Source: Vannielia sp.
GTDB lineage: Bacteria; Pseudomonadota; Alphaproteobacteria; Rhodobacterales; Rhodobacteraceae
DNA: 57,994 nt
Assembly: GCF_029212645.1 (NCBI RefSeq)
Contig: NZ_JARGND010000019.1
Location: 4,107 to 62,100, forward strand
Direction of reading: 5' to 3'
Part shown: positions 1-12,025 of the stretch, piece by piece
Layout of the letters: every line of letters starts with the position of its first letter
How positions within the stretch are numbered: position 1 is the stretch's first letter
The notes under the pieces: generated by a model
Told to the model about the DNA's origin: nothing
Seen by the model: the letters and a program-made list of their open reading frames with translations, nothing else
The model's database searches: none
Translations under genes and position numbers: made by a program

Positions 1-1
1 A

Positions 2-694
2 TGGGAAGCCCAGCTCAAGGGTGATCTCGCGTGGCTTGGCCTCACATGGCCCGAGCCTTGCCGCCGCCAATCCGACCACGCGGCAGATTACGCCGCTGCG
101 CTCAAAACGCTTGGCGCGATGGGCCTCACCTACCCCTGCAACTGTTCGCGCCGCGACATTGCCGCCGCCGCCTCCGCCCCGCAAGAAGGTGCGCCGCTGA
201 TCGGCCCCGATGGCATGGTTTACCCCGGAACCTGCCGCAACCGCCCGCTTTCAAGTGCCGGGCCGCAGGATGCGATCCGTCTTGATATGGCCAAAGCCAT
301 CGCCGCGCTTCCCACCCTTCCCGGCTTCACCGAAACTGGACCGGAGCACGCAGGCCAGCACTTGCTCACCGCCGACTACCTGCTCAACTGGATCGGCGAT
401 GCCGTGCTCGCGCGCGCCTCCATGGGCGCGGCCTATCATCTGGCTGTTGTGGTGGATGATGCCGCCCAGCAGATCACCCATGTGGTGCGCGGCGCTGATC
501 TGTTTACCGCGAGCTTCCTCCATCGCCTCCTGCAAGCTCTCCTCGACTTACCCGCACCGATCTATCACCACCACCGGCTGATTCGCGACGACAGCGGCAA
601 GCGTTTGGCCAAGCGCGATGATGCCCGCGCCATCGCCCGCTACCGCGATGATGGCGCAACCCCGGAAAGCCTTCGCCGCCTTCTCGGACTTTAG
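2..694 (+). CDS. gluQ: Glutamyl-Q tRNA(Asp) synthetase, 5'-truncated by the window edge
   Basis: GluQ is a truncated glutamyl-tRNA synthetase-like enzyme that attaches glutamate to queuosine in tRNA(Asp). The open frame enters at the window edge, so the N-terminal HIGH region is missing. What remains shows the class-Ic hallmarks of the family: an RRQSDH stretch followed by YPCNCSRRD, a tolerant [10 protein letters not shown] segment, the HVVRGADLF motif, and a C-terminal SGKRLAKRD, the counterpart of KMSKR. It stops soon after that motif, so the anticodon-binding domain of true GluRS is absent, as expected for GluQ. The stop codon overlaps the stop codon of convergent hisI by 3 bases. Confidence 0.9.
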   Translation, partial: WEAQLKGDLAWLGLTWPEPCRRQSDHAADYAAALKTLGAMGLTYPCNCSRRDIAAAASAPQEGAPLIGPDGMVYPGTCRNRPLSSAGPQDAIRLDMAKAIAALPTLPGFTETGPEHAGQHLLTADYLLNWIGDAVLARASMGAAYHLAVVVDDAAQQITHVVRGADLFTASFLHRLLQALLDLPAPIYHHHRLIRDDSGKRLAKRDDARAIARYRDDGATPESLRRLLGL

Positions 695-1053
695 CGCTCC
701 ATCGGCGTCATGAGCTCAACTTCAACGCCATCGCGCACGCCCGTGAAAAAGCAACTGCGCCGGTTCGTGTGGCAGGCCGGGCCTTCCTGCTCCACGATCA
801 CCAGCAGGCAATCACGGTCACAATCCACCCGAAAATCCACCAGCCGCTGCACATGCCCCGAGGTTTCGCCCTTCACCCAAAAGGCCGAACGCGAGCGTGA
901 CCAATAGGTCACCCGGCCGGTTGCCAGCGTGCGCTCCACCGCTTCGGCGTTCATCCAGGCCATCATCAGCACCTCGCCCGTGCCGTCGGCCTGTGCGATT
1001 GCCGGGATAAGGCCCTGTTCGTTATAGACCAATGTCTGTGCATCAAACGGCAT
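691..1053 (-). CDS. hisI: Phosphoribosyl-AMP cyclohydrolase
   Basis: HisI opens the purine ring of phosphoribosyl-AMP, the third step of histidine biosynthesis. The 120-residue protein shows the family signature in order: [29 protein letters not shown], the metal-binding DCDRDCL, and [10 protein letters not shown] chose the ATG at 1053 because an AGGAG sits just upstream (AAAGGAGCAGTC-ATG) and the protein then begins MPFDAQTL like relatives; an upstream in-frame ATG at 1101 would add 16 residues with no family similarity. No HisE domain is attached. It is divergent from the IscU-like gene and converges tail to tail on gluQ, sharing the TTAG stop overlap. Confidence 0.95.
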   Translation of the reverse strand: MPFDAQTLVYNEQGLIPAIAQADGTGEVLMMAWMNAEAVERTLATGRVTYWSRSRSAFWVKGETSGHVQRLVDFRVDCDRDCLLVIVEQEGPACHTNRRSCFFTGVRDGVEVELMTPMER

Positions 1054-1133
1054 GACTGCTCCTTTGCAACTGCGTCTGTCGGCGCTATCTATGGGGGGCA
1101 AGGGGCGAAAGGAAAGGCCCCGAAGGAGAGAAA

Positions 1134-1580
1134 ATGCCCGGCGATACCGATCTTGTTAAGCTCTATTCAGGCCGCATTCTGGAACTGGCCGCCGAGATCC
1201 CGCAGGTTGGGCGGTTGGATTCGCCTATGGCGACGGTCAAAAAACGCTCTCCGCTCTGCGGCTCAACCGTGACGGTTGATCTGGATATGACCGATGGCAA
1301 GATCTCGCGCTTTGCGCAGGACGTGAAAGCCTGCGCCCTCGGCCAGGCCTCGGCCTCTGTGCTGGGCGCTGTGGCCATAGGGCGGACAGAGGCCGAAATT
1401 CTGGCCGCGCGCAAGGCGCTGAAATCCATGCTGACCGAAGACGGCCCGGTGCCGGACGCGCCCTTTGATGGCTATGAGGCGCTGCTCCCGGCACGGGATT
1501 TCCGCAATCGTCATGCCTCGATCATGCTGGCGCTCGATGCCACCGCCGAAGCGATCGCCGAAGCCCAAGCCGCAGCTTGA
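1134..1580 (+). CDS. IscU/NifU-N-like iron-sulfur cluster scaffold protein
   Basis: This 148-residue protein resembles the IscU/NifU N-terminal scaffold fold used to assemble Fe-S clusters. Two of the three IscU cysteines are visible, in SPLCGSTV (about residue 42) and [12 protein letters not shown] (about residue 67). The third cysteine, expected near the C-terminus, is replaced in the RNRHASIML segment, and the aspartate that normally follows the first cysteine (CGD) is serine. I remember the same pattern in Rhodobacterales homologues, so it is probably a subfamily trait rather than decay. The start has GAAGGAG upstream. A copy of the GGATATTT repeat begins 7 bases after the stop. Confidence 0.8.
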   Translation: MPGDTDLVKLYSGRILELAAEIPQVGRLDSPMATVKKRSPLCGSTVTVDLDMTDGKISRFAQDVKACALGQASASVLGAVAIGRTEAEILAARKALKSMLTEDGPVPDAPFDGYEALLPARDFRNRHASIMLALDATAEAIAEAQAAA

Positions 1581-1587
1581 AATAACG

Positions 1588-1638
1588 GCGCGCCTGCGGC
1601 GCATTCCAATTTTTATTTGGATATTTTCAGCAAGAAAA
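1588..1638 (+). repeat. GGATATTT-core intergenic repeat, copy 1
   Basis: The copy has a GCGCCTGCGGCGC hairpin, a CCAA/TTGG pair, then TTTGGATATTTTCAGCAAGAAAA. It closely matches the reverse complement of 44500-44552 and shares its ATATTTyCAGCAAGAAAA end with the copies at 11957 and 33927. It lies just downstream of the scaffold gene's stop. Confidence 0.7.
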
Positions 1639-1665
1639 CCTGCGCGGGCTGGCCATCCACCACGC

Positions 1666-1701
1666 AAAAAAACCGCCGCGCATCCGGGGAGGATGGCGGC
1701 G
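1666..1701 (-). terminator. Rho-independent terminator
   Basis: Read on the minus strand, CGCCGCCATCC and GGATGCGCGGCG form a stem around a TCCCC loop, followed directly by a run of seven T. It ends the minus-strand transcript that carries the structured element at 1718-1822 and the 40-codon gene at 1875-1997. Confidence 0.8.
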
Positions 1702-1717
1702 TTAGTAAAAACGGTGC

Positions 1718-1822
1718 CAGGGCCGGAGCAGCGGGCGGGGGAAGCCCTGTGTTGCTCTAGACAGGCAATGAGCAAGGCACATTCCGAATTGGGGACAAGG
1801 AATGTGACATGCTCCGGCCCTG
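1718..1822 (-). ncRNA. Candidate structured RNA (three-way-junction fold)
   Basis: A perfect 13-bp inverted repeat, CAGGGCCGGAGCA at 1718-1730 and TGCTCCGGCCCTG at 1810-1822, encloses about 79 bases. Inside are a perfect 8-bp hairpin (CACATTCC 1778-1785 with GGAATGTG 1799-1806) and a second region with two competing pairings (CCTGT/ACAGG at 1746-1765 or TTGCT/AGCAA at 1752-1775). The strand is assigned from the strong terminator 17 bases beyond on the minus side; the plus side has no T-run. It may be a free small RNA or the structured 3' UTR of the 40-codon gene. It does not match SRP RNA, tmRNA, 6S or RNase P as I know them. Confidence 0.5.
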
Positions 1823-1874
1823 AACCGCAGGCAAGCAAGACGAAAAGAGGCAGATCCGTCCGGCTGGAGAAACC

Positions 1875-1997
1875 TTAGAACATGCTTGGCAGATGAAGGC
1901 CGCCAAACAGGGTAACCATGAGCGCCAGCGCCCCGATTGCATCAGCCGCAAGCGGCGGCATGGTGGCATTCAGGCGGGTTTTGATCTTGCAAAACAT
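1875..1997 (-). CDS. Small hypothetical membrane protein, 40 aa
   Basis: This short frame starts at ATG 1997 and stops at TAA 1875-1877. The N-terminus is basic (MFCKIKTRLNATM), followed by one apolar stretch rich in A, L, M, V and G (residues about 16-36) and a short LPSMF tail, so it would be a single-pass membrane peptide. GAGGA lies 8 bases upstream of the ATG. The gene sits 103 bases downstream of recG in the same direction, but it has its own inverted-repeat operator (2029-2085), a possible TTGCTT-N16-TATGAG promoter and a terminator. I do not recognise the family and assign no function. Composition, ribosome site and isolated transcription signals support its being real. Confidence 0.55.
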   Translation of the reverse strand: MFCKIKTRLNATMPPLAADAIGALALMVTLFGGLHLPSMF

Positions 1998-2028
1998 CGT
2001 TGGCGTCCTCGTTGGTTCGTGTTGCGCC

Positions 2029-2085
2029 TTTGTTCTCATATGTTCTCGCTTTGATCAAGCAATTTTTAGAACATTTGCGAACAAA
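2029..2085 (-). promoter_or_regulatory. Inverted-repeat operator with paired GTTC/GAAC half-sites (LexA-like)
   Basis: Arms TTTGTTCTCATATGTTCT (2029-2046) and AGAACATTTGCGAACAAA (2068-2085) are inverted repeats matching at 16 of 18 positions. Each arm holds two GTTC (or GAAC) words separated by 6 bases. The alphaproteobacterial LexA box is GTTC-N7-GTTC, so this is one base short in both arms. The left arm covers the likely -10 of the 40-codon gene. Confidence 0.5.
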
Positions 2086-2100
2086 ATGCTGCGATGCCTG

Positions 2101-6812
<4,712 letters not shown>

Positions 6813-7532
6813 TTACGCTCCGACTGCCATTCGTGGGCCGCCGGTATTCTCTTCTGGCTCGGGGTCGCGCAGCACATAGCCCCGTCCCCAGACCGTGTCG
6901 ATATAGCTTTCACCCCCGGTCGCCGTCGCCAATTTTTTGCGCAACTTGCAGATGAAAACGTCAATGATTTTCAGTTCCGGCTCGTCCATGCCGCCATAAA
7001 GATGATTGAGGAACATTTCCTTGGTCAGCGTCGTGCCTTTGCGCAGGCTCAGAAGCTCCAGCATTTGGTATTCCTTGCCGGTCAAATGCACCGGCTTGGT
7101 TTCCACCTCAACCGTTTTGGCATCAAGGTTCACCAGGATCTTGCCGGTTTCGATGACCGATTGGGCATGGCCCTTCGAACGGCGGATAATGGCGTGAATG
7201 CGCGCCACCAGCTCCTCGCGGTGGAATGGTTTTGTCAGGTAGTCATCCGCCCCAAAACCAAAGCCTCTCAGCTTGTTTTCCGTATCATCTGCGCCAGAAA
7301 GGATAAGGATTGGTGTATCAATCCGTGCCAGCCGCAACTGGCGCAGCACCTCATGCCCCGTCATATCCGGCAGGTCGAGATCAAGGAGGATCAGATCGTA
7401 GTCATATAGCTTGGCCAGATCGACACCCTCCTCGCCCAGATCCGTCGAGTAGACGTTGAGATTGGCGTGGGTCAGCATCATTTCGATGCTTTTCGAAGTG
7501 GTGGGGTCGTCTTCGACCAAAAGGATTCGCAT
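6813..7532 (-). CDS. ctrA: Cell-cycle/flagellar master response regulator CtrA
   Basis: CtrA is an OmpR-type response regulator. It governs the cell cycle in Caulobacter, and motility and gene transfer agents in Rhodobacterales. The 239-residue protein has a receiver domain beginning [10 protein letters not shown] with acceptor Asp51 ([11 protein letters not shown]), the KPF lysine, and a C-terminal winged helix ending [15 protein letters not shown]. The ATG at 7532 gives the family N-terminus; the in-frame ATG at 7616 adds unrelated residues. A CtrA-type box at 7583-7597 suggests autoregulation. chpT, its phosphate donor, lies 2.4 kb away in the same window. Confidence 0.95.
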   Translation of the reverse strand: MRILLVEDDPTTSKSIEMMLTHANLNVYSTDLGEEGVDLAKLYDYDLILLDLDLPDMTGHEVLRQLRLARIDTPILILSGADDTENKLRGFGFGADDYLTKPFHREELVARIHAIIRRSKGHAQSVIETGKILVNLDAKTVEVETKPVHLTGKEYQMLELLSLRKGTTLTKEMFLNHLYGGMDEPELKIIDVFICKLRKKLATATGGESYIDTVWGRGYVLRDPEPEENTGGPRMAVGA

Positions 7533-8035
7533 CGAATTGCTCCGTCTCGCTATCGTTCGAAAACCAACATGACTGACAATGGTTAATCGCCCGTTACCAG
7601 TGGTGAACAGTGTCAAGCCACAACCATGCGTTGTCTAGTCCGCTATTTCTGGGGAGGTTTGAATTCATGGTCATTTTAGATTGAATCCGCCCCCTTACCG
7701 CCGCCACGAAAGGTGTCCCAAGTGTAACGTCCCACAATACTGGTCCTTCGATCCGACCCTGAGACTCGCGGGTTTGCAGCGCCAAAAGCCAAACATGGTG
7801 AACCGAAAGACCCTGCCCCAAAATGCCCGTCATCAGGGCTGCGGGCGCGACGGGGGGTAATGTGCTTACCGCCTGCAAGTGGCGAAACCGGCGTCGTTTC
7901 GCGGCTGAGCTTCCGTCAGGGGCTGGCCTCTGAATGCAAGGACATGGTTGTCACTTTCGGGCGGGCGGCATCCTGACACAGTAGCCCCCAGCAGCCGATC
8001 AGGACGGCATGTGAACACCCCATCGACGCCCGCAT
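7533..8035. other. Long upstream region of ctrA
   Basis: About 500 bases separate ctrA from olsA. The only signal I can name is the CtrA-type box at 7583-7597. An open minus-strand frame from 7878 to 7594 has no recognisable protein features. The length fits a multi-promoter ctrA regulatory region, but I cannot place the promoters. Confidence 0.5.
7583..7597 (-). promoter_or_regulatory. CtrA-type binding site upstream of ctrA
   Basis: On the plus strand this is TTAA-TCGCCCG-TTAC, i.e. GTAA-N7-TTAACCAT on the coding strand. It matches TTAA-N7-TTAA at 7 of 8 positions, and one half-site carries the full TTAACCAT. It lies 51 bases before the ctrA start, consistent with autoregulation. Confidence 0.55.
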
Positions 8036-8878
8036 CTAGCCCCGATACCGTTCCAGCCCGCGCCGCACGACCCGTTCACAAGAGGCCGACAGCGCCTTGC
8101 GCCCGCCTGCCCCGGCCACCGGGATCGGCGGGTGAAACATGATATCGACCGCCCCGTTGCGCCGCACCGCGAGCACCTTCAACAGGTGCCCGCCAAAGCT
8201 CATATCCCCCCACCAGCCATAAAACCGCGCGTCCTCCCCCTCGGGCGCGTGATAGACAACCGACACCGGCTGGATATGCAAAATCTCCGGCAGATCATCA
8301 GTGTAAAACGCCTGAAACAGTGTTGGCTTGAAGGGCAGCACCCTCCGCCCATCGGTTGAGGTGCCCTCGGGAAAGAACAGCAGGTGATGATTGCGCTTCA
8401 ACCGCTCCTCAAACACCGCCTGCTGCGCCCGTGCCTCGCGCCGGTCGCGCCGGATAAACACCGTGCCGGTGGCCCGCGCCAACCAGCCGATGCCCGGCCA
8501 GCCCGCAACTTCGGCCTTGGCGACAAAATAAACCCGCTGCGGCGCGTTCAGCGCAAAGATATCAAGCCAACTTGCATGATTGGCCACCACAGCACCGCGA
8601 TGCTGCATTGCGCGGCCATGGGTGCGGTGGCGCATGCCCAAACAGATAAAGGCGCTCTTGCAAACGAACTGGGTGATATAGGGCGTCACCGGGCGCTCAT
8701 CGCCACAAAGCGGGCGCTCGATCAGACGCACGAGCAGCAGCACCGCAAGGCTGCCAAAGGTGATCAGCCCCAACGGCAGGCCCCGCATCACCACGCGCAG
8801 CCAATCAGCGGCGCCCAGCGGGCGGGCTGGCGGGGCTTCGTCCCCAGACCATAGCGCGCCATTCGGCTCATCGCTCAC
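8036..8878 (-). CDS. olsA: Lysophospholipid-type acyltransferase OlsA (ornithine lipid synthesis)
   Basis: OlsA adds the second fatty acid to lyso-ornithine lipid; the fold is that of PlsC 1-acylglycerol-3-phosphate acyltransferase. The HX4D motif appears in NHASWLD, followed by the FFPEGTSTDGRRVLPFK block, with a hydrophobic N-terminal segment (LPLGLITFGSLAVLLLV). I place the start at GTG 8878, which overlaps the olsB TGA as GTGA and has GGGGAG upstream; an upstream in-frame ATG at 8980 would lie inside olsB and add Cys-rich residues with no similarity. The neighbouring olsB makes the ornithine-lipid role likely, though PlsC activity cannot be excluded. Confidence 0.85.
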   Translation of the reverse strand: MSDEPNGALWSGDEAPPARPLGAADWLRVVMRGLPLGLITFGSLAVLLLVRLIERPLCGDERPVTPYITQFVCKSAFICLGMRHRTHGRAMQHRGAVVANHASWLDIFALNAPQRVYFVAKAEVAGWPGIGWLARATGTVFIRRDRREARAQQAVFEERLKRNHHLLFFPEGTSTDGRRVLPFKPTLFQAFYTDDLPEILHIQPVSVVYHAPEGEDARFYGWWGDMSFGGHLLKVLAVRRNGAVDIMFHPPIPVAGAGGRKALSASCERVVRRGLERYRG

Positions 8879-9639
8879 TGCGCCCGCTCCCCTTTGTAAA
8901 TCGCCACCTGGCGTGGGTTCACATGGTTTGCATCCAGCACAAGGCACACATCGGTGGTGTTGAAATCCCGGTCCACCCACGCGCCCTCACCCACCCAGCC
9001 GCCGAGCCGCAGGTAGGCCTTGATCAGCGCCGGGGTGGCCTTCATCGCCGCCACCCGGTCAATCTCGGGCGCGGGCATGAGGTCCATCGTGGTGGCCTCT
9101 GGCGGGCGGGCCTTGGGGCGCAGCGCTTCTGGGGCAAGGTGATGGTGGTGCAGGTAGGCCAGCGGCGTCTTCAGCGCGTCCACATCGGTGCCATGAAAGG
9201 AGGCCGTGCCAAAGAGCACCTCGATGCCGCGTGCCTCGACATAGTCCCAAAGCCCGCCCCAAAGACGGAACATCGCCATGCCGCCACGATAGTCAGGTGC
9301 CAGGCAGGAGCGGCCCAGCTCCAGCAGCTTGCGCCCCGATGAGATGAGCGGCGTCAGATCATACTCGCCTTCGCTGTAAAACCCATCGCCCGCCATCGCC
9401 ACCGCCCCCGGCAACAGCCGGTAAACCCCAACCACCGCGCCCGCGGTTTTGTCGACCAGCATCAGGTGGTCGCATCGGGCATCGTAGCGGTCACGCTCCA
9501 GCCGGGCGTTATGGTCCACCAGCGGCCCATCGCCGCCGAGTTCGCCCACGAACACATCGTAGCGCAGCCGCTGCACGGCGGTGAGGTCGGCCTCGTTGCG
9601 GGCCAAGCGCAGCTCAAAGTCCGGCGTGCCAGTGGCCAT
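8875..9639 (-). CDS. olsB: L-ornithine N(alpha)-acyltransferase OlsB
   Basis: OlsB transfers a 3-hydroxyacyl chain from acyl carrier protein to ornithine, the first step to phosphorus-free ornithine lipids. The 254-residue GNAT-like protein shows family landmarks: LRYDVFVGELG, DHLMLVD, GVYRLLPG, LELGRSCLAPDYRGG, TASFHGTD and a C-terminal NTTDVCLVLD. The ATG at 9639 gives the family-like start MATGTPDFELRLA and has an AGGAAAGGG purine run upstream. It is coupled to olsA by a GTGA overlap. A perfect TTAA-N7-TTAA box at 9730-9744 lies 91 bases upstream, so CtrA may control the pair. A diverged paralogue is at 42059-42805. Confidence 0.88.
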   Translation of the reverse strand: MATGTPDFELRLARNEADLTAVQRLRYDVFVGELGGDGPLVDHNARLERDRYDARCDHLMLVDKTAGAVVGVYRLLPGAVAMAGDGFYSEGEYDLTPLISSGRKLLELGRSCLAPDYRGGMAMFRLWGGLWDYVEARGIEVLFGTASFHGTDVDALKTPLAYLHHHHLAPEALRPKARPPEATTMDLMPAPEIDRVAAMKATPALIKAYLRLGGWVGEGAWVDRDFNTTDVCLVLDANHVNPRQVAIYKGERAQ

Positions 9640-9729
9640 CCCTGCCCTTTCCTGCCTGTCCGGCGAGGGTTCTAGGGGCGGCAATCCGCCGAGGCAAGCT
9701 AAGCTGTCGCACCGAGATCCACTTCCTGC

Positions 9730-9744
9730 TTAATATCTTGTTAA
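9730..9744 (-). promoter_or_regulatory. Perfect CtrA-type box upstream of olsB
   Basis: TTAA-TATCTTG-TTAA, followed by CC, matches the CtrA consensus TTAA-N7-TTAA at all eight positions. It is intergenic, between the 3' end of the DUF3553 gene and the olsB start on the same strand. Confidence 0.6.
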
Positions 9745-9760
9745 CCATTCACCGCGAGGG

Positions 9761-9946
9761 TCAGGTTTCATACACAATATCGAGGAGAATCCGCTTGCCG
9801 TCGATCACCACTTTCCCGGCCTCTTCAAAGTTGACGGTGATGCGCCCGCCGATGTTGGATTGCACCTGCCCCAGCCCCCAATCGGGCTCTGCGGGGTGGC
9901 GCACCAGCATTCCCGGCTCTAATATGCTGTTGAGTTCATTGGGCAT
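9761..9946 (-). CDS. DUF3553 family protein, 61 aa
   Basis: This small protein starts at ATG 9946 with AAAGGA upstream. It contains PGMLVRHPAEPDWGLGQVQS and ITVNFEEAGKVVID, the pattern of DUF3553, a small beta-barrel-like domain that resembles the C-terminal Tudor-like extension of UvrD/CarD-type proteins. Its function is unknown; contact with RNA polymerase or helicases is only an analogy. It is divergent from chpT with just 29 bases between start codons, so promoter elements of each must fall inside the other's coding sequence or the genes share one compact region. Confidence 0.8.
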   Translation of the reverse strand: MPNELNSILEPGMLVRHPAEPDWGLGQVQSNIGGRITVNFEEAGKVVIDGKRILLDIVYET

Positions 9947-9975
9947 TTTGTCCTTTCCGGGTGCAGGGTGCGCCC

Positions 9976-10572
9976 ATGGATGAGGGGTTTGATCTGGCGA
10001 TGATGCTTGCGTCGCGCATCTGCCATGACCTGATTTCACCGGTTGGTGCAATCGGAAACGGGGTTGAGCTTTTGGGCATGACGGGCCTTGCAGGCAGCCC
10101 GGAGCTGACATTGGTTGGCGACAGCGTGAAGAATGCCGAGGCGCGGATCAAGTTTTTCCGCATCGCCTTTGGCCAGGCCGACGCCAACCAAAGCGTGGGC
10201 GAGCGCGAGATCGCCAGCACGCTGGCCGATTATTACGCCGCCTCCAAAACCACCCTCCTGTGGCCCCCCACCGGGCCGGTGGCGCGGCAGGACCTGCGGG
10301 CGATTTTCCTTTCGCTGCTCTGTCTTGAAACCGAACTGGCCTTTGGCGGCACGGTTGATGTGATGGGCACATCGGGCGAAAGCTGGGTCATGACGGCGCG
10401 TGCCGAGCGCACCCGAGGCGAAGAGCCCGCCTGGGCCGCCATGGCTGCGCGCAGCCGCGAAGGCCTATCGCCCGCCATGTTGCAATTTGCGCTGCTGCCC
10501 CTGGCACTTGACGCGCTTGATCGCACGCTCAGAGTGGCCCGCGACGATACCGAGATCACGATTGCCTTCTAG
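9976..10572 (+). CDS. chpT: Histidine phosphotransferase ChpT
   Basis: ChpT passes phosphate from the hybrid kinase CckA to CtrA (and CpdR). The 198-residue protein has a DHp-like H-box, ICHDLISPVGAIGNGVELL, with the phosphorylated His at residue 17, and a degenerate ATPase-like C-terminal half without N or G boxes, typical of ChpT. I use ATG 9976; an in-frame GTG at 9961 would add five residues. ctrA is 2.4 kb away, and clustering of the two is a useful hint that the CckA-ChpT-CtrA relay is complete in this genome, although cckA is not in the window. Confidence 0.88.
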   Translation: MDEGFDLAMMLASRICHDLISPVGAIGNGVELLGMTGLAGSPELTLVGDSVKNAEARIKFFRIAFGQADANQSVGEREIASTLADYYAASKTTLLWPPTGPVARQDLRAIFLSLLCLETELAFGGTVDVMGTSGESWVMTARAERTRGEEPAWAAMAARSREGLSPAMLQFALLPLALDALDRTLRVARDDTEITIAF

Positions 10573-10620
10573 GCTTAACAAATCACCTATAAGCCTTTGT
10601 TTTATCGGCGGAAACAAGCG

Positions 10621-11877
10621 TTACGGGCGAATCGTTCCATCGCCCGTGACAAGGTATTTGAAGCTGGTCAACTCGCGCGCGCCAACCGGGCCACGGGCAT
10701 GCAGCTTGCCGGTGGCAATGCCAATCTCGGCCCCCATGCCAAACTCCGCCCCATCGGCAAACTGGGTGGAGGCATTGTGCATCAGGATCGCACTATCGAC
10801 CCGGTCAAAGAACCGCTGCGCAGCTGCTTGGTTTTCAGTGAGAATCGCCTCGGTATGTTGGGAGCCATAGGTGCGGATGTGCTCAATTGCGCCGTCGATG
10901 TTTCGCACGATCCGGGCCGAAATCTTCATATCCAGCCACTCAACGCCAAAATCATCCTCGGTCGCCTCGCGTGAGCCCTTCAGCCCCTCCCCGGCATAAA
11001 CCTCAACACCCGCCAAAATCAGCGCATCCACGATCTCCTGGCCAAGCTCTGCCACGTCCTGATGGATGAGCAGGCATTCAGCAGATCCACAAATCCCGGT
11101 GCGCCGGGTCTTGGCATTCAACACAACCTCAAGGGCCTTTTTCGGGTCGGCATCCACATCCACGTAAACATGGCAAATCCCCTCAAGGTGCGCAAAAACA
11201 GGCACGCGGGCCTCCCGCTGCACCAACCCGACCAGCCCCTTGCCGCCGCGCGGCACGATCACATCAATATGCTCCACCGCCGTCAGCATCGCCTGCACCG
11301 CCGCGCGGTCACGGGTGGGCACCAGCTGGATCGCATCTTCGGGCAAACCGGCGGATTTGAGGCCCTTGACCAGTGCCGCATGGATCGCGCCAGAACTGTG
11401 CAGGCTCTCCGAGCCGCCGCGCAGGATCACCGCGTTGCCGGACTTGAGGCAAAGCGCACCCGCGTCCGCCGTCACATTGGGGCGGCTTTCATAGATCACA
11501 CCGATCACCCCCAGCGGCGTGCGTACCTTCTGAATATGCAGGCCCGAGGGGCGCTCCCACGCCTCGATCAACTCGCCCACCGGATCAACCTGCGCCGCAA
11601 TAGCGCGCAGCCCTTCCGCCATCGCCTCGATCCGGCCCTCATCAAGCGCGAGCCGGTCCATCATCGCCTCCGAAAGCCCCTTTTCCCGGCCAAAAGCCAG
11701 ATCGCGGGCATTGGCCTCAAGGATTGCCGGGGTTAAAGCGAGCAATTCATCGGCAGCGGTTTCAAGCGCCTGCGCCTTCGTCTCGGTCGGCGCAAAGGCC
11801 AACTCAGACGCGGCAGCACGGGCGCGACGGCCCATATCGGCCATCAACGCGGGAATATCGTGGGTTAGATCTTTCAT
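10621..11877 (-). CDS. proA: Glutamate-5-semialdehyde dehydrogenase (gamma-glutamyl phosphate reductase)
   Basis: ProA reduces gamma-glutamyl phosphate to glutamate semialdehyde in proline synthesis. The 418-residue length is normal. Visible motifs are the NADP-site region [41 protein letters not shown], the catalytic cysteine in [14 protein letters not shown], and the C-terminal [15 protein letters not shown]. The usual neighbours proB and obgE are not adjacent here; the next upstream gene on this strand is a methyltransferase. The 3' end is convergent with chpT with about 50 bases between stops. Confidence 0.96.
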   Translation of the reverse strand: MKDLTHDIPALMADMGRRARAAASELAFAPTETKAQALETAADELLALTPAILEANARDLAFGREKGLSEAMMDRLALDEGRIEAMAEGLRAIAAQVDPVGELIEAWERPSGLHIQKVRTPLGVIGVIYESRPNVTADAGALCLKSGNAVILRGGSESLHSSGAIHAALVKGLKSAGLPEDAIQLVPTRDRAAVQAMLTAVEHIDVIVPRGGKGLVGLVQREARVPVFAHLEGICHVYVDVDADPKKALEVVLNAKTRRTGICGSAECLLIHQDVAELGQEIVDALILAGVEVYAGEGLKGSREATEDDFGVEWLDMKISARIVRNIDGAIEHIRTYGSQHTEAILTENQAAAQRFFDRVDSAILMHNASTQFADGAEFGMGAEIGIATGKLHARGPVGARELTSFKYLVTGDGTIRP

Positions 11878-11956
11878 CGGTCAGGCTCCCTTTGAGTGGG
11901 ATTTAGGGCATTTGTGACCGCGGCTCAACATTCCATCCCGTGAGTCAAAGATTTGT

Positions 11957-11989
11957 GCCTCCGGCGGGGATATTTCCAGCAAGAAAATG
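11957..11989 (+). repeat. GGATATTT-core intergenic repeat, copy 2
   Basis: GCCTCCGGCGGGGATATTT followed by CCAGCAAGAAAATG. It is nearly identical to the reverse complement of 33927-33959, with one difference (CC versus TC after ATATTT). It lies between the methyltransferase 3' end and the proA start. Confidence 0.75.
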
Positions 11990-12025
11990 ACCACAGTCAA
12001 TCCCTCCCAGCCCCTCTCTCAATGC

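Noticed and set aside
1711-1745. Plus-strand CCAGGGCCGGAGCAGC resembles the SRP RNA tip sequence
   Set aside because: The GGAA-capped domain IV hairpin with its asymmetric loops is missing, and the terminator is on the other strand.
2051-2058. TTGATCAA palindrome resembling an FNR/FnrL site
   Set aside because: FnrL sites need TTGAT-N4-ATCAA; the four-base spacer is absent.
7594-7878. A 94-codon minus-strand frame upstream of ctrA
   Set aside because: No ribosome site, no hydrophobic or domain pattern, and it runs through the CtrA-type box; treated as non-coding leader region.
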